Below, in pieces: positions 10,783 through 21,239 of a DNA stretch of 64,000 nt (position 1 is its first letter; each line of letters opens with the position of its first letter). The DNA is taken from positions 124,001 to 188,000 of the forward strand of contig NC_031474.1 in assembly GCF_000006565.2 (NCBI RefSeq), written 5' to 3'. The notes under the pieces were generated by a model, which did no database searches, was not told the DNA's origin, and saw only the letters and a program-made list of their open reading frames with translations. This DNA is from Toxoplasma gondii ME49 (Eukaryota; Apicomplexa; Conoidasida; Eucoccidiorida; Sarcocystidae). The position numbers and the translations under genes were made by a program.

Positions 10783-13700
10783 ATGGACCCTTTCGCACTT
10801 TCTAAAAGAAACGTTTTCCTCCTGGGTGCAGCCTCAGGGGCAGTTCTAGGCACAGCGGCAACTCTGGGCACTCTCGCCTACCTCCACTTCAAACGAGGTC
10901 GCTCCTGTCCCTTCCAAACTGCTCTTATCCGATCGCTAACAAACCTACTCTCTCCTTCCTGTTCCTCTCCTTCTCCTTCTTGCTCTCCTTCTTCTCCCTC
11001 TCCTTCTCCTCCTTCTGCCTCTTCTTCTCCTCCTCCTCCCCCTGCGTCTCCTTCGTCTCCTCCTTCTGCTTCTTCTGCTTCTGAATTTGATGCGGCGGCT
11101 GCTGAGAGAGAAGACTGCCCAGGAGTTTCCAGTGCAGACGCTGGGAAGTCTGACGCATGTGCAGGCTGTCCGAATCGCTCGTTGTGTGCCGGCGGCGCGG
11201 CCGCGGAGGCGGCAGTTGCGCAGAAGTCGGCAGCGAACGAAGTTGCGGATCGGTTGAGAAACGTCAAGAGGAAGGTCATGGTTCTCTCGGGGAAGGGTGG
11301 AGTTGGGAAGTCGTCGATTGCTTCGCAAATCGGTGAGGAAGCACACTGTTTCACCTGGAGCTGTGTCGCGCGTTCCACTGGGAAACCCCCGACTTTCCGC
11401 GCGTTAGCCTCTTCTTCAGCGTAGAAGAGGTGTACGTACACTGGGGACATCGGAAGCCAGATCGCTGCGCTCCGCAGACCGAGACGGACCGCTGCTGTGT
11501 TGCCGAGGACGAAGGACAGTTGATCGTGTGGGGAGGAATAGTGCTTTTCAGACCAAGAGGAAATGGCAAAAAAACGAAGGAGGAAGGCACGCTGCGAGAC
11601 AGGGAACTGGAGGCGGAAAAGGAAGAAAAAGGATTCAAACGCGACGAGCTCGTCACCTCTGGACTGGTCAAGACAACAGCTGAATGCGATGGTTCCACGA
11701 ACTTTGCTCCCCGAGCTTGTGTCAGAAAGAAGGAGACGGACGCGTTAGCAAGGAAAGTCGTCCCGGGCGCCGAACGAGCCAAGAAGTTCCAAGAGAGAAA
11801 GAAAACATTCCGAGTTTTCCCGTATCTCCACCTGGGGGAAGGGGGGGGTCGGCGCCGACTGTGCCGCTGAGGCGGGCGGGTGTCTGAACGCTTCGTTGGG
11901 AGTCAGATCTGTCTTCTTTGAAGGATTTAAAGAAGACTTTTCGTGTCTTTGAAGAAGTCTTGTTTCTCTCTGTAGGCATGTTTTTCAAAGAAGTTTCGTG
12001 ACGTTTTCTGAGGCCTGTCTCGCACGGTTCAAAGACCTGTGCATCGTCTCTCAGCACAGACGCTCACATGCAGTGTGTGAACCTGTTTCTCCTTTTTTCC
12101 AGCGTGGACCGCAGCGTCGCGAGGCCTGAGCGTTGGGATTTGCGACGTCGATGTCTGCGGTCCCTCCATTCCTCTGATGATGCAAGCTGTCCACGGAGAA
12201 GTCCATCAGTCCGCTGCCGGCTGGGAGCCTGTATACGTTCGCGACAACCTCGCTGTGATGTCCATCGGTACGCTTTGCTATCCTTCAAGCATGCACAAAG
12301 GACGCGCAGAACTGTCAACACCGATAGGCGATTCCTGGCCAAATCAGTTGAACAGCATGCAGCCCTACAGCACGAGTAATCGTTCTCGATGTCTGTGATA
12401 TGCATTTACGATGCAAGAGGCATATATATATATATATATATGTATATTTGTATATATATGTTTCTTTGTATATATGTATATATGTTTGTTTATTTATATT
12501 TATGTATATATATAATTGTGACTCTTCATGGCATATAGATGTGGTGTGTCTGTCATTTCTAGGAATTAAAGACTTGGATGTGGACGCATTTTTATTTTGG
12601 GAGATGTGTCTTTCTTGGTGAAGTTTGGAGGGTGAATTCCCTTTGGGATTTCGTATGCCAGTTCGGGAAATGGTCTGATGAATTGTTTTTTGTCGTTTAA
12701 ATGGTTGATGTGTGAGAGAGCTTCTCTCCGCCGTTTCAGTCTCTTTGCACCAACGCGTCACACTTATGAATTGAGATAGAAAATGGAATATTCAGAGAAA
12801 AGGAGAACATAGCACCATCGGGGTGTCAAGACCGTCGAGAATCCATGGATTTCTCAACTGTTTTTGAACTTTTTTCACGGCTTCGCAGACGTTTTTCTCA
12901 GACGTTTCTCCTCCCACTGTTCTCTCTTCAGCTGTTTTTTCTAACTGTTCGTCCTCACCATCTCTTAACTGTTTCTCCTTCTGTTTTCGACTTCTTCCAC
13001 TTGTAATTTTTGTCTCCACTTCCCTTGTCGCAGGTTTCCTTCTCCCGGACTCCGACGCGGCAGTCGTGTGGCGCGGCCCAAAGAAGAATGGTTTGATTCA
13101 CCAGTTTTTTGCGGATGTGCGTTGGGGTGATCTCGACCTTCTTCTCGTCGATACGCCTCCCGGTAAAGCACGTGACAAGAGAGTTTGGCGCGATTCTTCG
13201 ACGCTGCGAAACCCAAAAGCTCCTTTTTTGAGTGCCTCACTTCCAGTGCCTCAGGGAGAATGCTGTTGCAGAGTGTGACGCTTCTGATGTCTTGCTCCTG
13301 CCGGGGAGAGCTCTCTCGCCTGAGCTGGAGACTGTTCGCTTCTGCGAGTTCCCTCCGCGGCTTTCGAGAGAACAGCGCATGGCGATTCGCGAACACGAGG
13401 ACGCCGTTGCATCTGCATACGGAAAACCTGTCTGTACACCACGGAGCACCGCGTTTCGTTTCGCCGGTCTTTTCTGTTTCCAGGAACGTCTGACGAACAC
13501 CTTTCTTTAGTTTCTCTGCTCACCACGGACGGCGCGGTGATTGTCACGACCCCGCAAGAAGCCGCCCTTCAGGACGTTCGGAAGGAAATCAACTTTTGGT
13601 GAGGCTTTTCTGTTTTTCCGCGTTTGTGGCACTTGTTTCTTCTTCCGCTGATGCTTCTTCTTGTCGCGTCTGTGGCTTTCTCTCTTTCCCCTGGGTGCGG

Positions 13701-15422
13701 CTGAAGAATAACTCCATAGCGTGACGTTTGCAGTTCGTCCGAGGACAAAGGTCACCCTTTTGTGTGTATGCTCCGCTGTACTGCACAGACACTGCGGTCG
13801 TCTTCTTCCGTGTGTCTCACTCGGTGTGGCTTGTCAAGTCTTCTTCCTTGCCTGCTCCGTTTGCGTTCCCTTTATTTCGATGCATGCACCGCGACGACTT
13901 CAAGTGAGCGACGCATACTGGTTCGCCACAGCAGTTCTCCTGTCCCCCGTGCAAAGCAGGTCCCAACGACCCTCCCTCCCTTTTTCGCTCGCACGTGGAG
14001 TTTGTCAGGACTGCCTTCCTTTCTTTCCCGGTCTAGGCTTCTCGAGACTTGCTGCAAGTTTCTGTTCTCTCTTTTTTCTCTTCTCCAGCAAGAAAGTCGG
14101 CGTCCCCGTTCTCGGCGTAGTGGAAAACATGTCCTCTTCGGTCTTTGCGAGTGTTAATCCTGACGGTGCCAAGGTGAGCGAAAGAGCGAGAGGAAAGCAG
14201 TCCGCGTATTCGTCTTCCTGTTCTTTTTTTTCTCGGCGCTGTTTCTTTCTTTGTCTCTCCGCTTCTCAGGGATCCGTGTTGTCTCTTCCTTGCCAGCATC
14301 TCGTCTCTGTTTTCGATTGATAGGCAAGGTACTTTTCTGCAGGAATCGCGCTGTGTGTGGAGAGACTCTCAGAGCGAGAGAGCTCTGTATCACGCTAGCG
14401 CGATACAAAACTGAGGTCCGCTGAAAGGTTTTCGAGATCAGACGAGAAGTTCCGTGCGCGCAGTTAGTCCAGACTCCCCAAAAAGCAGTTCTAGACACGC
14501 ACGCAGGAGTCCATTTCACAAGCCATGTGGTCGGCGTAATGCGGCGAGACGTTCGACCGAATGTGAGAGAGACAATTGTGTCTTGACGAATCAACCCTGC
14601 GATGTTCGGGTGTCCAAGGAAAGCTCTGCAGAGAGTTGCTTCACGCCGTCTTCTCTGAATTCTTCGAATTTTACGACCTGCAGGGCATGTGCAAACAGAT
14701 GGAGGTTCCGTACTCAGGCTCTGTTCCTCTAGATCCGTCGGTGAGCATGTCGATTGCTGATGGGGTCGAGGAGGGATTTTCGAGACAATTCTGCAGACGC
14801 AGAAGACGCTGGACAAGTGACTGTGGAACACCTTATCTCTGTACCGAAGACTGGCGAGTCAGAAGTGTACATTCACCTCAGAGACAGGCCTTGCAGTATC
14901 TCGGGTGCGGAACGAACAAGCTTTTTGAAACTCGTGTCCACCACTCTGGTTGAGTTTCGAGCGGAAACTGTCTTTCGCGTTCTTTTTCTCATTTCGAGCG
15001 TCAGTTTGGGTTTTCATCTGCTGGCGTCGATCTAACGCTCACTGTTCCGCTCAGCATTTGAATCAACAAAGCCGTTTCTGTCGTTCCCCTCTGTGTAGAT
15101 ACACACGGGCAATTGCTGTGGCCTGTGCAGCTAGTTGGGTGTGGTCCACCTGATTTTGGTTTCCACCTTCCAAACAAACTGCATGCGCGCATGTCAACCG
15201 TGATACACTTGGGCGGAAGGGACAGGCACATGTTTCTTCAGTAAACCGTTTCTGTGTCTTCTGTCCTCTTTGCAGTTGTTGCGCGCATGCGAAACAGGCG
15301 TAGCCTTGGTAGAGGAGTTTCCAGGGGCACCTGCGAGCGTTGCTGTCGAGAAACTCGTTGTGGATCTCCTCACGCTTCTGGACTTGCCACTTCGTCGAGA
15401 AGAAGAAGATTCTTTCGAGTGA
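10783..15422 (+). CDS. NBP35: Cytosolic Fe-S cluster assembly factor NBP35 (NUBP1), membrane-anchored
   Basis: P-loop scaffold NTPase of the cytosolic iron-sulfur assembly pathway, which builds [4Fe-4S] clusters for delivery to target proteins. Seven exons join in phase: 10783-11332, 12103-12267, 13034-13162, 13484-13598, 14089-14173, 14684-14740, 15276-15422 (415 residues). Order: membrane segment (residues ~11-34, [20 protein letters not shown]), Ser/Pro-rich linker (~57-100), N-terminal ferredoxin-like motif C112-x13-C126-x2-C129-x5-C135 ([10 protein letters not shown]), deviant Walker [12 protein letters not shown] (Lys171, Lys176), [25 protein letters not shown] and [12 protein letters not shown]. 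The CPxC motif usual after ENMS is missing in this model, which reads [17 protein letters not shown] and then [12 protein letters not shown]. Toxoplasma NBP35 has been reported as tethered to the outer mitochondrial membrane by its N-terminus, and the anchor seen here fits that. Confidence 0.95.
12421..12515. repeat. TA/GTAT microsatellite in NBP35 intron 2
   Basis: (TA)n followed by TGTATATAT-type repeats inside the intron between NBP35 exons 2 and 3. The intron also carries several copies of a GAC-TGTTT-type pyrimidine-rich stretch near 12860-12990. Confidence 0.8.
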
Positions 15423-16053
15423 AAACAGTAGACAGACCCCGGAAGCTTGTATTCTGTTTTTGGTTTACACCTACTGCCGCGGTCATGTATATACATATAT
15501 AGATATGTGTATAGATATATAGATAGATAATTGTTTCTCTGTTAGCCGAAAGGAAAGGTGTTGAGACGGAGGGATATGTATGCGGGAAGCATGCAGTTGA
15601 ATTCTTCGTCTTTTGCACGCGCCGATGCGGCAGGTGGATTGAGGCAGCTGTTTTTCTTTTCGGGTCTGCGTGGTGGCGATTTTTGGCGTATTTCATGCAG
15701 TGACATTCACCCCCACGAGCGTCACGGCGAGAGAGAGAGAGTTTTTCAAAAGCCAGTGGTGTGCAGGGGTCGGGCAAGAACCGAGTTCAGTTCTCAGTTT
15801 TCCCAGAGAGAAGCAGGTGCGTTCATTTCAGCGGCCGTTGTGAAATGAGTTGTGCAGAATGCCTGTGGAGATACACGTTTTCCCTAGGCCGTTGCATGCG
15901 TGCGCAGTTTTTGCGTTGGAACTGGAGGAAAAGCGTGTGCGAGCTAAGGATATTCCGCGTTCCTCGAGAGAGTTCTGAAATAGCTTAGAAAAAAGGAAGA
16001 CAAAACGGACATGCAGAACTGCCACGAAGGGAATCTGTCTCGTCTTTCTCTTC

Positions 16054-16531
16054 GCAGTCACACCTTACACTTTCAACACGAACACAGGCTCTTTCGCTGT
16101 CTCCGTCCAGAATCTCGATGGCGCATCCACTGAGATACACGGATGCAGTAGGTACTTTTGTCGAGAGAGCTTCTGAGCATGCAGCACAAGGGAAGAGAGA
16201 GATAGAGAGAAAAAGAGCACTTCAGGGAGGTGGAGAAAGACGAATATAGAAGAGATAGTATCTAATTATGATGCGATATTGCAATTCATCGTGTAGCTAT
16301 GGTGTTCATGTTCTTAAGGTCTGCTTTTTGTACGGAGAACATGGACACGTCTGTGTGCCCCTAGCATGATCAGTCCTCTCTCCGGAGGAATCATCTCTGA
16401 GACAGCATTGCTTCCAGATTCCCTTCGGTAATCTCCGTCTCAACGCTAGTCTGCAAGGATACACGGATCGTGCTTTCGAGAACATCGAGTTTTCTGTTCA
16501 CAATTCGAACGACGGACTCCAGATTACCTGA
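16054..16531 (+). other. Exon-like islands of an unidentified + strand gene
   Basis: Two blocks look like exons. The first follows the acceptor CTCTTCGCAG ending near 16056 and reads TPYTFNTNTGSFAVSVQNLD and on to HGCSR, with a donor GTAC near 16152. The second follows a CTTCCAG acceptor near 16415 and reads IPFGNLRLNASLQGYTDRAF, then FSVHNSNDGLQIT and a TGA. Both have protein-like composition (beta-rich, Asn/Ser). Their phases do not match each other directly, so an exon is missing or one block is chance. They lie after the NBP35 stop and do not resemble any NBP35 tail. Upstream candidates (ATG near 15592, or a block near 15768-15815) are uncertain. The family is not recognised. Confidence 0.33.
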
Positions 16532-19229
16532 GCGGCCTAGCGGTTGTTGCAGCGCATTTCTCACAAATCTACATAGTTTCTAGAAGTTAGTGTACAGATT
16601 CATTCCAGTGTAGTTTCCGAACTCACGTGTCCGCGTTCCGCTTTCAAAGTGCAGTAGAACCTCTGAAAAAAGCTGCCAGAATTGACAAGCGAATATATAT
16701 ATATATATATATGTTTATCTAAGGGAGCGTTGTTTGTGATGTCTGTGAGCTAGCAAAGAGCTAAGGCAATCAGTTTGAAATTCCGTTTCTGGACGTCAAC
16801 ACAGCATTCGCACGAATTGTAGTGGCTGTCAGTTCGCTCTTCTTGTCTACCATATAGACAGTTCTATAGGGCAATATTCCATGTTGTCTGGTAGGTTTGC
16901 GACTCCTTGCTAATTTTCCGTTGAGCTGGCGAGTCAGTTTCACATTTGCCTTAGTGAAATAGGTGCTGGTTCCGACACTGCATGTTAAGTCTCCGTTCTG
17001 GTGACGAACTGCGCCCTCTCTTCGCAACTGTCCGGATGCTTGAAGCAGCCCCGCTCCGTGTACCCGGTTTTTTTCCGCTAATCATCCACGAATTCCGACT
17101 TGAAAGCACAATTCGGGACAGCAATGGAGACAAGGGGGAAAAAACAACGACGTTTAGGGTGCAAATAAGCTCAGCGTGACCTCTCTACGATGGAGTAGGG
17201 TGTATGCAGTCGCCTCCGGAGAGTAGAAATAAGCCTCTCTTAGAGATTATTTTTTTCCACCTGTACCATGGAATGGGTCATACAAGCATCTGATTAATCG
17301 CTCTCTCTCGAAAGTGGTTGCTGACTATCGAAGTTCAGGGACTGCAAAGGGCAGATCCGATCTGCAAGCATGCCTCCCCATTCTAGAGTGAAATGCGTAG
17401 GCGTTAGTTCGTTTGTTTTTCTCCGGAGCTCGCGTTGTGACTTTGGAGTAGCGGCAGTCAAGTTTTCTAATAAATAGCCCCCCTTCAAACAGATTAGCTG
17501 CGCTAAATTCATCCCTTCCCACTACGATATTGTCCACCTTTTCCCTGTTTCGTTTAAGCCACTCACCCGAGGTAGTGCCTGCAAATCAATGAAACAAACT
17601 TTTTTTCGCCTCTGTGCTCGTTTTGGCGTTGAAATATAGACACGTACTTCTGAACATCAGAAATACATGTGTTTCCATATCGAAGCTGTGAAACTGCAAA
17701 GTGGTTTTCCTCTGTGATCGGTCCGCAAAAAGACCCCCGATGACCGATCTAGAGCGCCAGAGTCCGAAGAAAAAATAAAAAGCGAGATGTTCTCCTCTCA
17801 ATTAGCCACAAGTTTTGCTCCCTTTGTAACTTTTTCGCCTGAAGATTCTACTGCCACTTGAGGAGGTCGGTAATAATCACTCTTATCGACTAAAGTCGAC
17901 TACACGGACTGTTGTGGGCTGCATCAGCCAAGAACGGTTCTGGGGCTTGACAGGAGCAAACAGGAAAAGCTACAGAACTGACACGGCAGTCGATGTTCGC
18001 CGTCCTCGATTGTCGCTTGCCTGGGACAGAGTCGATTTCTGAACGGGTCGAGTACGAATGAAAATGTGCCTGTCTCAATCTGGAAAGTCAGGCGAAGAAA
18101 GATTGCGGGAGATCGCCGTCTCACAATTTAGCCGTTTTCAGTCGGTGTGGGATTTCGATGAGCTCTTTCCATCATTTGGGCAGAGTATGAGAGTCGTTCT
18201 GCGCAGGAAGATCCATAACAGGAAGAAACCCATGTTTGTTGTCTATCGCAAGCTTCTCTTCTTAAAGTGATCGCAGTACACGAAAAACGTCGGAGCCGAA
18301 CGTATCGGGTTTAGGACGACTTCCTCTGGTGTGCAAAAGACCACCCTCCCCGATTTTAGTCTTCTTTTTCCGGAAACAAAAACGTGTTTTTTCCACAAGC
18401 TCCATAGTCTTCTGTATTAGAAAGTCTTCAGCTGTTCCCACGGACGACCTCGCAGAACGCGGCTCTTCGTTGCATGTACAGGTAAACAGAACCGTGTGTA
18501 AAAGCAGACACACTCGTATTTCCTTTTCCTAGTTTGTTGCTGAAGTGTATTCCGCAGGTTTTCTGGTTGGGCGAGGTAGGCAGTTGTCACAACAGAAAAA
18601 GCAGGCTTTCTTGTTTTGGCTTCTTTATCTGCTGGTGCGAGATACGGGGGGGGTCCCCGTTCCCCTGAAAACATAGAAAGAACGCTGCCCCAGAGGCGTG
18701 CTCTACTCGCTTCGCTCTCTCCAGCCAAATGCCACGGTGCAGAGAAAGCTGATGTCTGAAGATACGGCTCAGAGCTGGTTCAGCCAGGAATTTCTCGAAG
18801 TCTCAGGTGACTCTGTAGAAACAGGATGAGAGAGCTGGCTTTTTTCTCGTGCGAATGAAAGTCGAGTCGCCAGGCCCGTGAAACATTTCCTGTGTCACTG
18901 TGTTTCCCAACGGCGTGAGAAGACCAGATGGAAGTTTTCTCATTTTCTTGTCCGGTCTAGCTTTTCCTTGTTTGACCCCGGAGGGAACGTCATCTTAAAG
19001 GCACCACACATTTGAACAGCTCTTGATACCTCGACAGTCTTCGCACGTGTGATTCTGTTGGTCGGAAGTTTCGTATGGCCTGCGTTTTCGCTTGCTCTCA
19101 ATATCTAGTCGGCTTTGGTGTGGGCTCTCATGCTCCCCTGTCGCTGCCTCTTTCCACTCATGAGGAAGGAAGGCAGCGTCATCGGTCGTGAACGCGAAAG
19201 AGTAAAGGGTCCTCAATCGAATTTTCCAG
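16532..19229. other. Intergenic DNA, no gene recognised
   Basis: No domain-bearing frame. A (TA)n run lies at 16693-16712. A short frame with a good local start (ATG 18752, MSEDTAQSWFSQEFLEVS, followed by a GTGACT donor at 18807) might be a first exon of the gene to the right, but its phase does not join the 19230 frame. Open frames at 16982-17179 (plus) and 18417-18728 (minus) are unsupported. Confidence 0.4.
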
Positions 19230-20884
19230 ATGTCCTTGTCCATGGAGGCCCGCAGAAGAGGTGGCGGCCCGGTTCCGAGACACCGAGCAGCAGTGACGCG
19301 CGAAAACATACCGGAAGAGTTCGATTGTTTGTCTGTCGGAAACTTCCAGAAGTTCCACGAACAGCGAAAGGTCCTCCACCGGCTCGAGGAGCGCGGTACA
19401 GGGGCTCGTCACAATGACGAAGACGCGGGAACAGAAGCGGAGGGGAAGAGTAAAGGTTCTGCCTCTTTTGCATTTGCGTGCGGAGCTGGAGATTTGACCG
19501 AACCCCTCGATGAAAAAAGCCGCCAAGACACCGGCGACGAGGGCGTAGGAAAGCGTGAAGAGGAGCTGCAAGTCGCAAGACCGTCGGGGACAAGCCGATT
19601 CGGTGCTTCAGACGCGTTTTGCCTGACCGCGACGCACAAAATAATCCGGCACCGTTACGGTGAAAAGTTTCCGCATGGAAACAAACCATACGGGACTGAG
19701 AACGAGGAAATACCAGACGACGAGCAGTTTCGGAAGTTTCAGAGAGGTCGAACGCTCTTGGAGGAAAAGAGCGGAATGGTTGCCAGCGACGCCGGTACAA
19801 CACAGAACAACTCAAAGGATTCTTTCCCGGTCGACAGACACGCCTCAGAAGCACTTGCGATTGCGAGTAGGGGAAACACCGCAGGAAAGAATCTGCAGAC
19901 AACTGCAAGTCACGTCTTGAAACAGCACGGAAAACAACAGCATGCTCAAGCGAAACTGGACGGAGAAAAAGCGTTGTAGAAGCTAGGAACATGATGAAAA
20001 CCGCAACAACATGTACCGCAAACAGCCATTTGGCGACCCCTGAAAAAGTAGCAACCGCAATTCAGTCTTCAAGTCGTGAAATATTCGCCCACGTTCTCTG
20101 TCCCCCAAACCTAGAGTCGTTCTGTGTGCTTTCTCGAACTTCCTTTTACTTCTGTTAGCATAACAATCCGTATATATTTATAAGCATACATTAGATATTT
20201 GCGTATTTTTGCGTGTTGAGTCACTGGATCATTCTCCCGTCAACTTTTAAAGAGATACGGTGTAAATCTCAGGAATCCGCGTAGCTGCTAGAGCGAGCAC
20301 AGGCATCGCCGCGTAGGGGGAAACAATTGCGAGTAACTATGATTTACGGTTTAGTCGTCCTGGATGAATTCGACATTCCGCCTTCGGCATCCGTTAGTCA
20401 TTTATGGCGCGCAGGCATTCTTACAGAACTCACAGCGTGTTCTTTAGTCTTTTTCCGACGCTGCTTCTGTTCTTCTGTGGGAGTTCTCGCTTTCGTTACT
20501 TAGTTATAGATAGAGCAGGTCGTTGGTCTCTGACCGCGTTTTTTCGTTTCCCTACCGTTCTCTGGAAATCTGTAGATGGCGTAATTTCAGGGAAGGAAAG
20601 TGGTTTTCTAGAAATGTTTCAAGCTTTTTCTCCGGAAGAAAGGGCAGTTTCGACTTCTCTCTCGAGGCCCGATTCGACAACTATACACGACTTCACAGAG
20701 CAGGAGCTCGTGCAGGCTGGGAAGCTTCTGAGACTTCTGAAGCTCCGCATGCAGCGAAACGACAAGTACTCAAGTTCTGCAGGGGCACAAGGCAAACATC
20801 CTTTCGCGTATGTCGTCCCAGCTCTCGAGGAATTCAGAGAAAAGGAACGAACCAATACAGAAAGGAAGTCACACTCAAAAATAT
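19230..20884 (+). CDS. Tentative 5' exons of the C2HC zinc-finger gene (or a separate hypothetical gene)
   Basis: Block 1 starts right after a TTTTCCAG acceptor at 19230 and stays open to a TAG at 19977 (249 codons, charged and disordered, Glu/Gly/Lys-rich; includes EEFDCLSVGNFQKFHEQRK). Block 2 starts after an acceptor at 20590 and reads KESGFLEMFQAFSPEERAVS and then FTEQELVQAGKLLRLLKLRM, which is clearly protein-like. It may run to a GTATAC near 20885. A donor inside block 1 (GCCG|GTACAA, near 19794) would join block 2 in phase, giving a continuous protein leading toward the zinc-finger exons. Otherwise block 1 is a stand-alone gene ending at 19979. No family is recognised for either block. 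Confidence 0.42.
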
Positions 20885-21239
20885 GTATACAAACAAGAAC
20901 TCCTATTTCCAACTCTACATGTATATAGATGTGTCCGGATGCTTGGATGGAAAGGTATCTACGGAAAGCTGCCAAGAACGGGTTAAGGAAAAACACATTC
21001 AGACGAGCGTTAAAAGCGCTCCACAACTGAACCCCGGCAAAGCAAAGTCCTCTTCTGCAGAGATGTCCAACTACACCCATAGATGTGTGCATGTACCTGT
21101 TCACACATGTAGGTTTCTACGACGTTCCCGCTTCCGGCGACACGGATCCCAGCTTAAAGTGCGGAGGATGATATACACATGGTGCATTCTACCTTGTTCA
21201 GTCTCTCATTCTATCCACGCGTTTGTCGTGACTTCTCAG

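Noticed and set aside
10878..11450. 190-codon minus-strand frame opposite NBP35 exon 1
   Set aside because: Mirror of the Ser/Pro-rich linker giving Glu/Gly repeats; the plus frame carries the NBP35 motifs.
14754..15035. Protein-like frame ([20 protein letters not shown]) after NBP35 exon 6
   Set aside because: NBP35 exons 6 and 7 join perfectly without it ([13 protein letters not shown]), so it is intronic. It shows that convincing chance frames occur in this genome.
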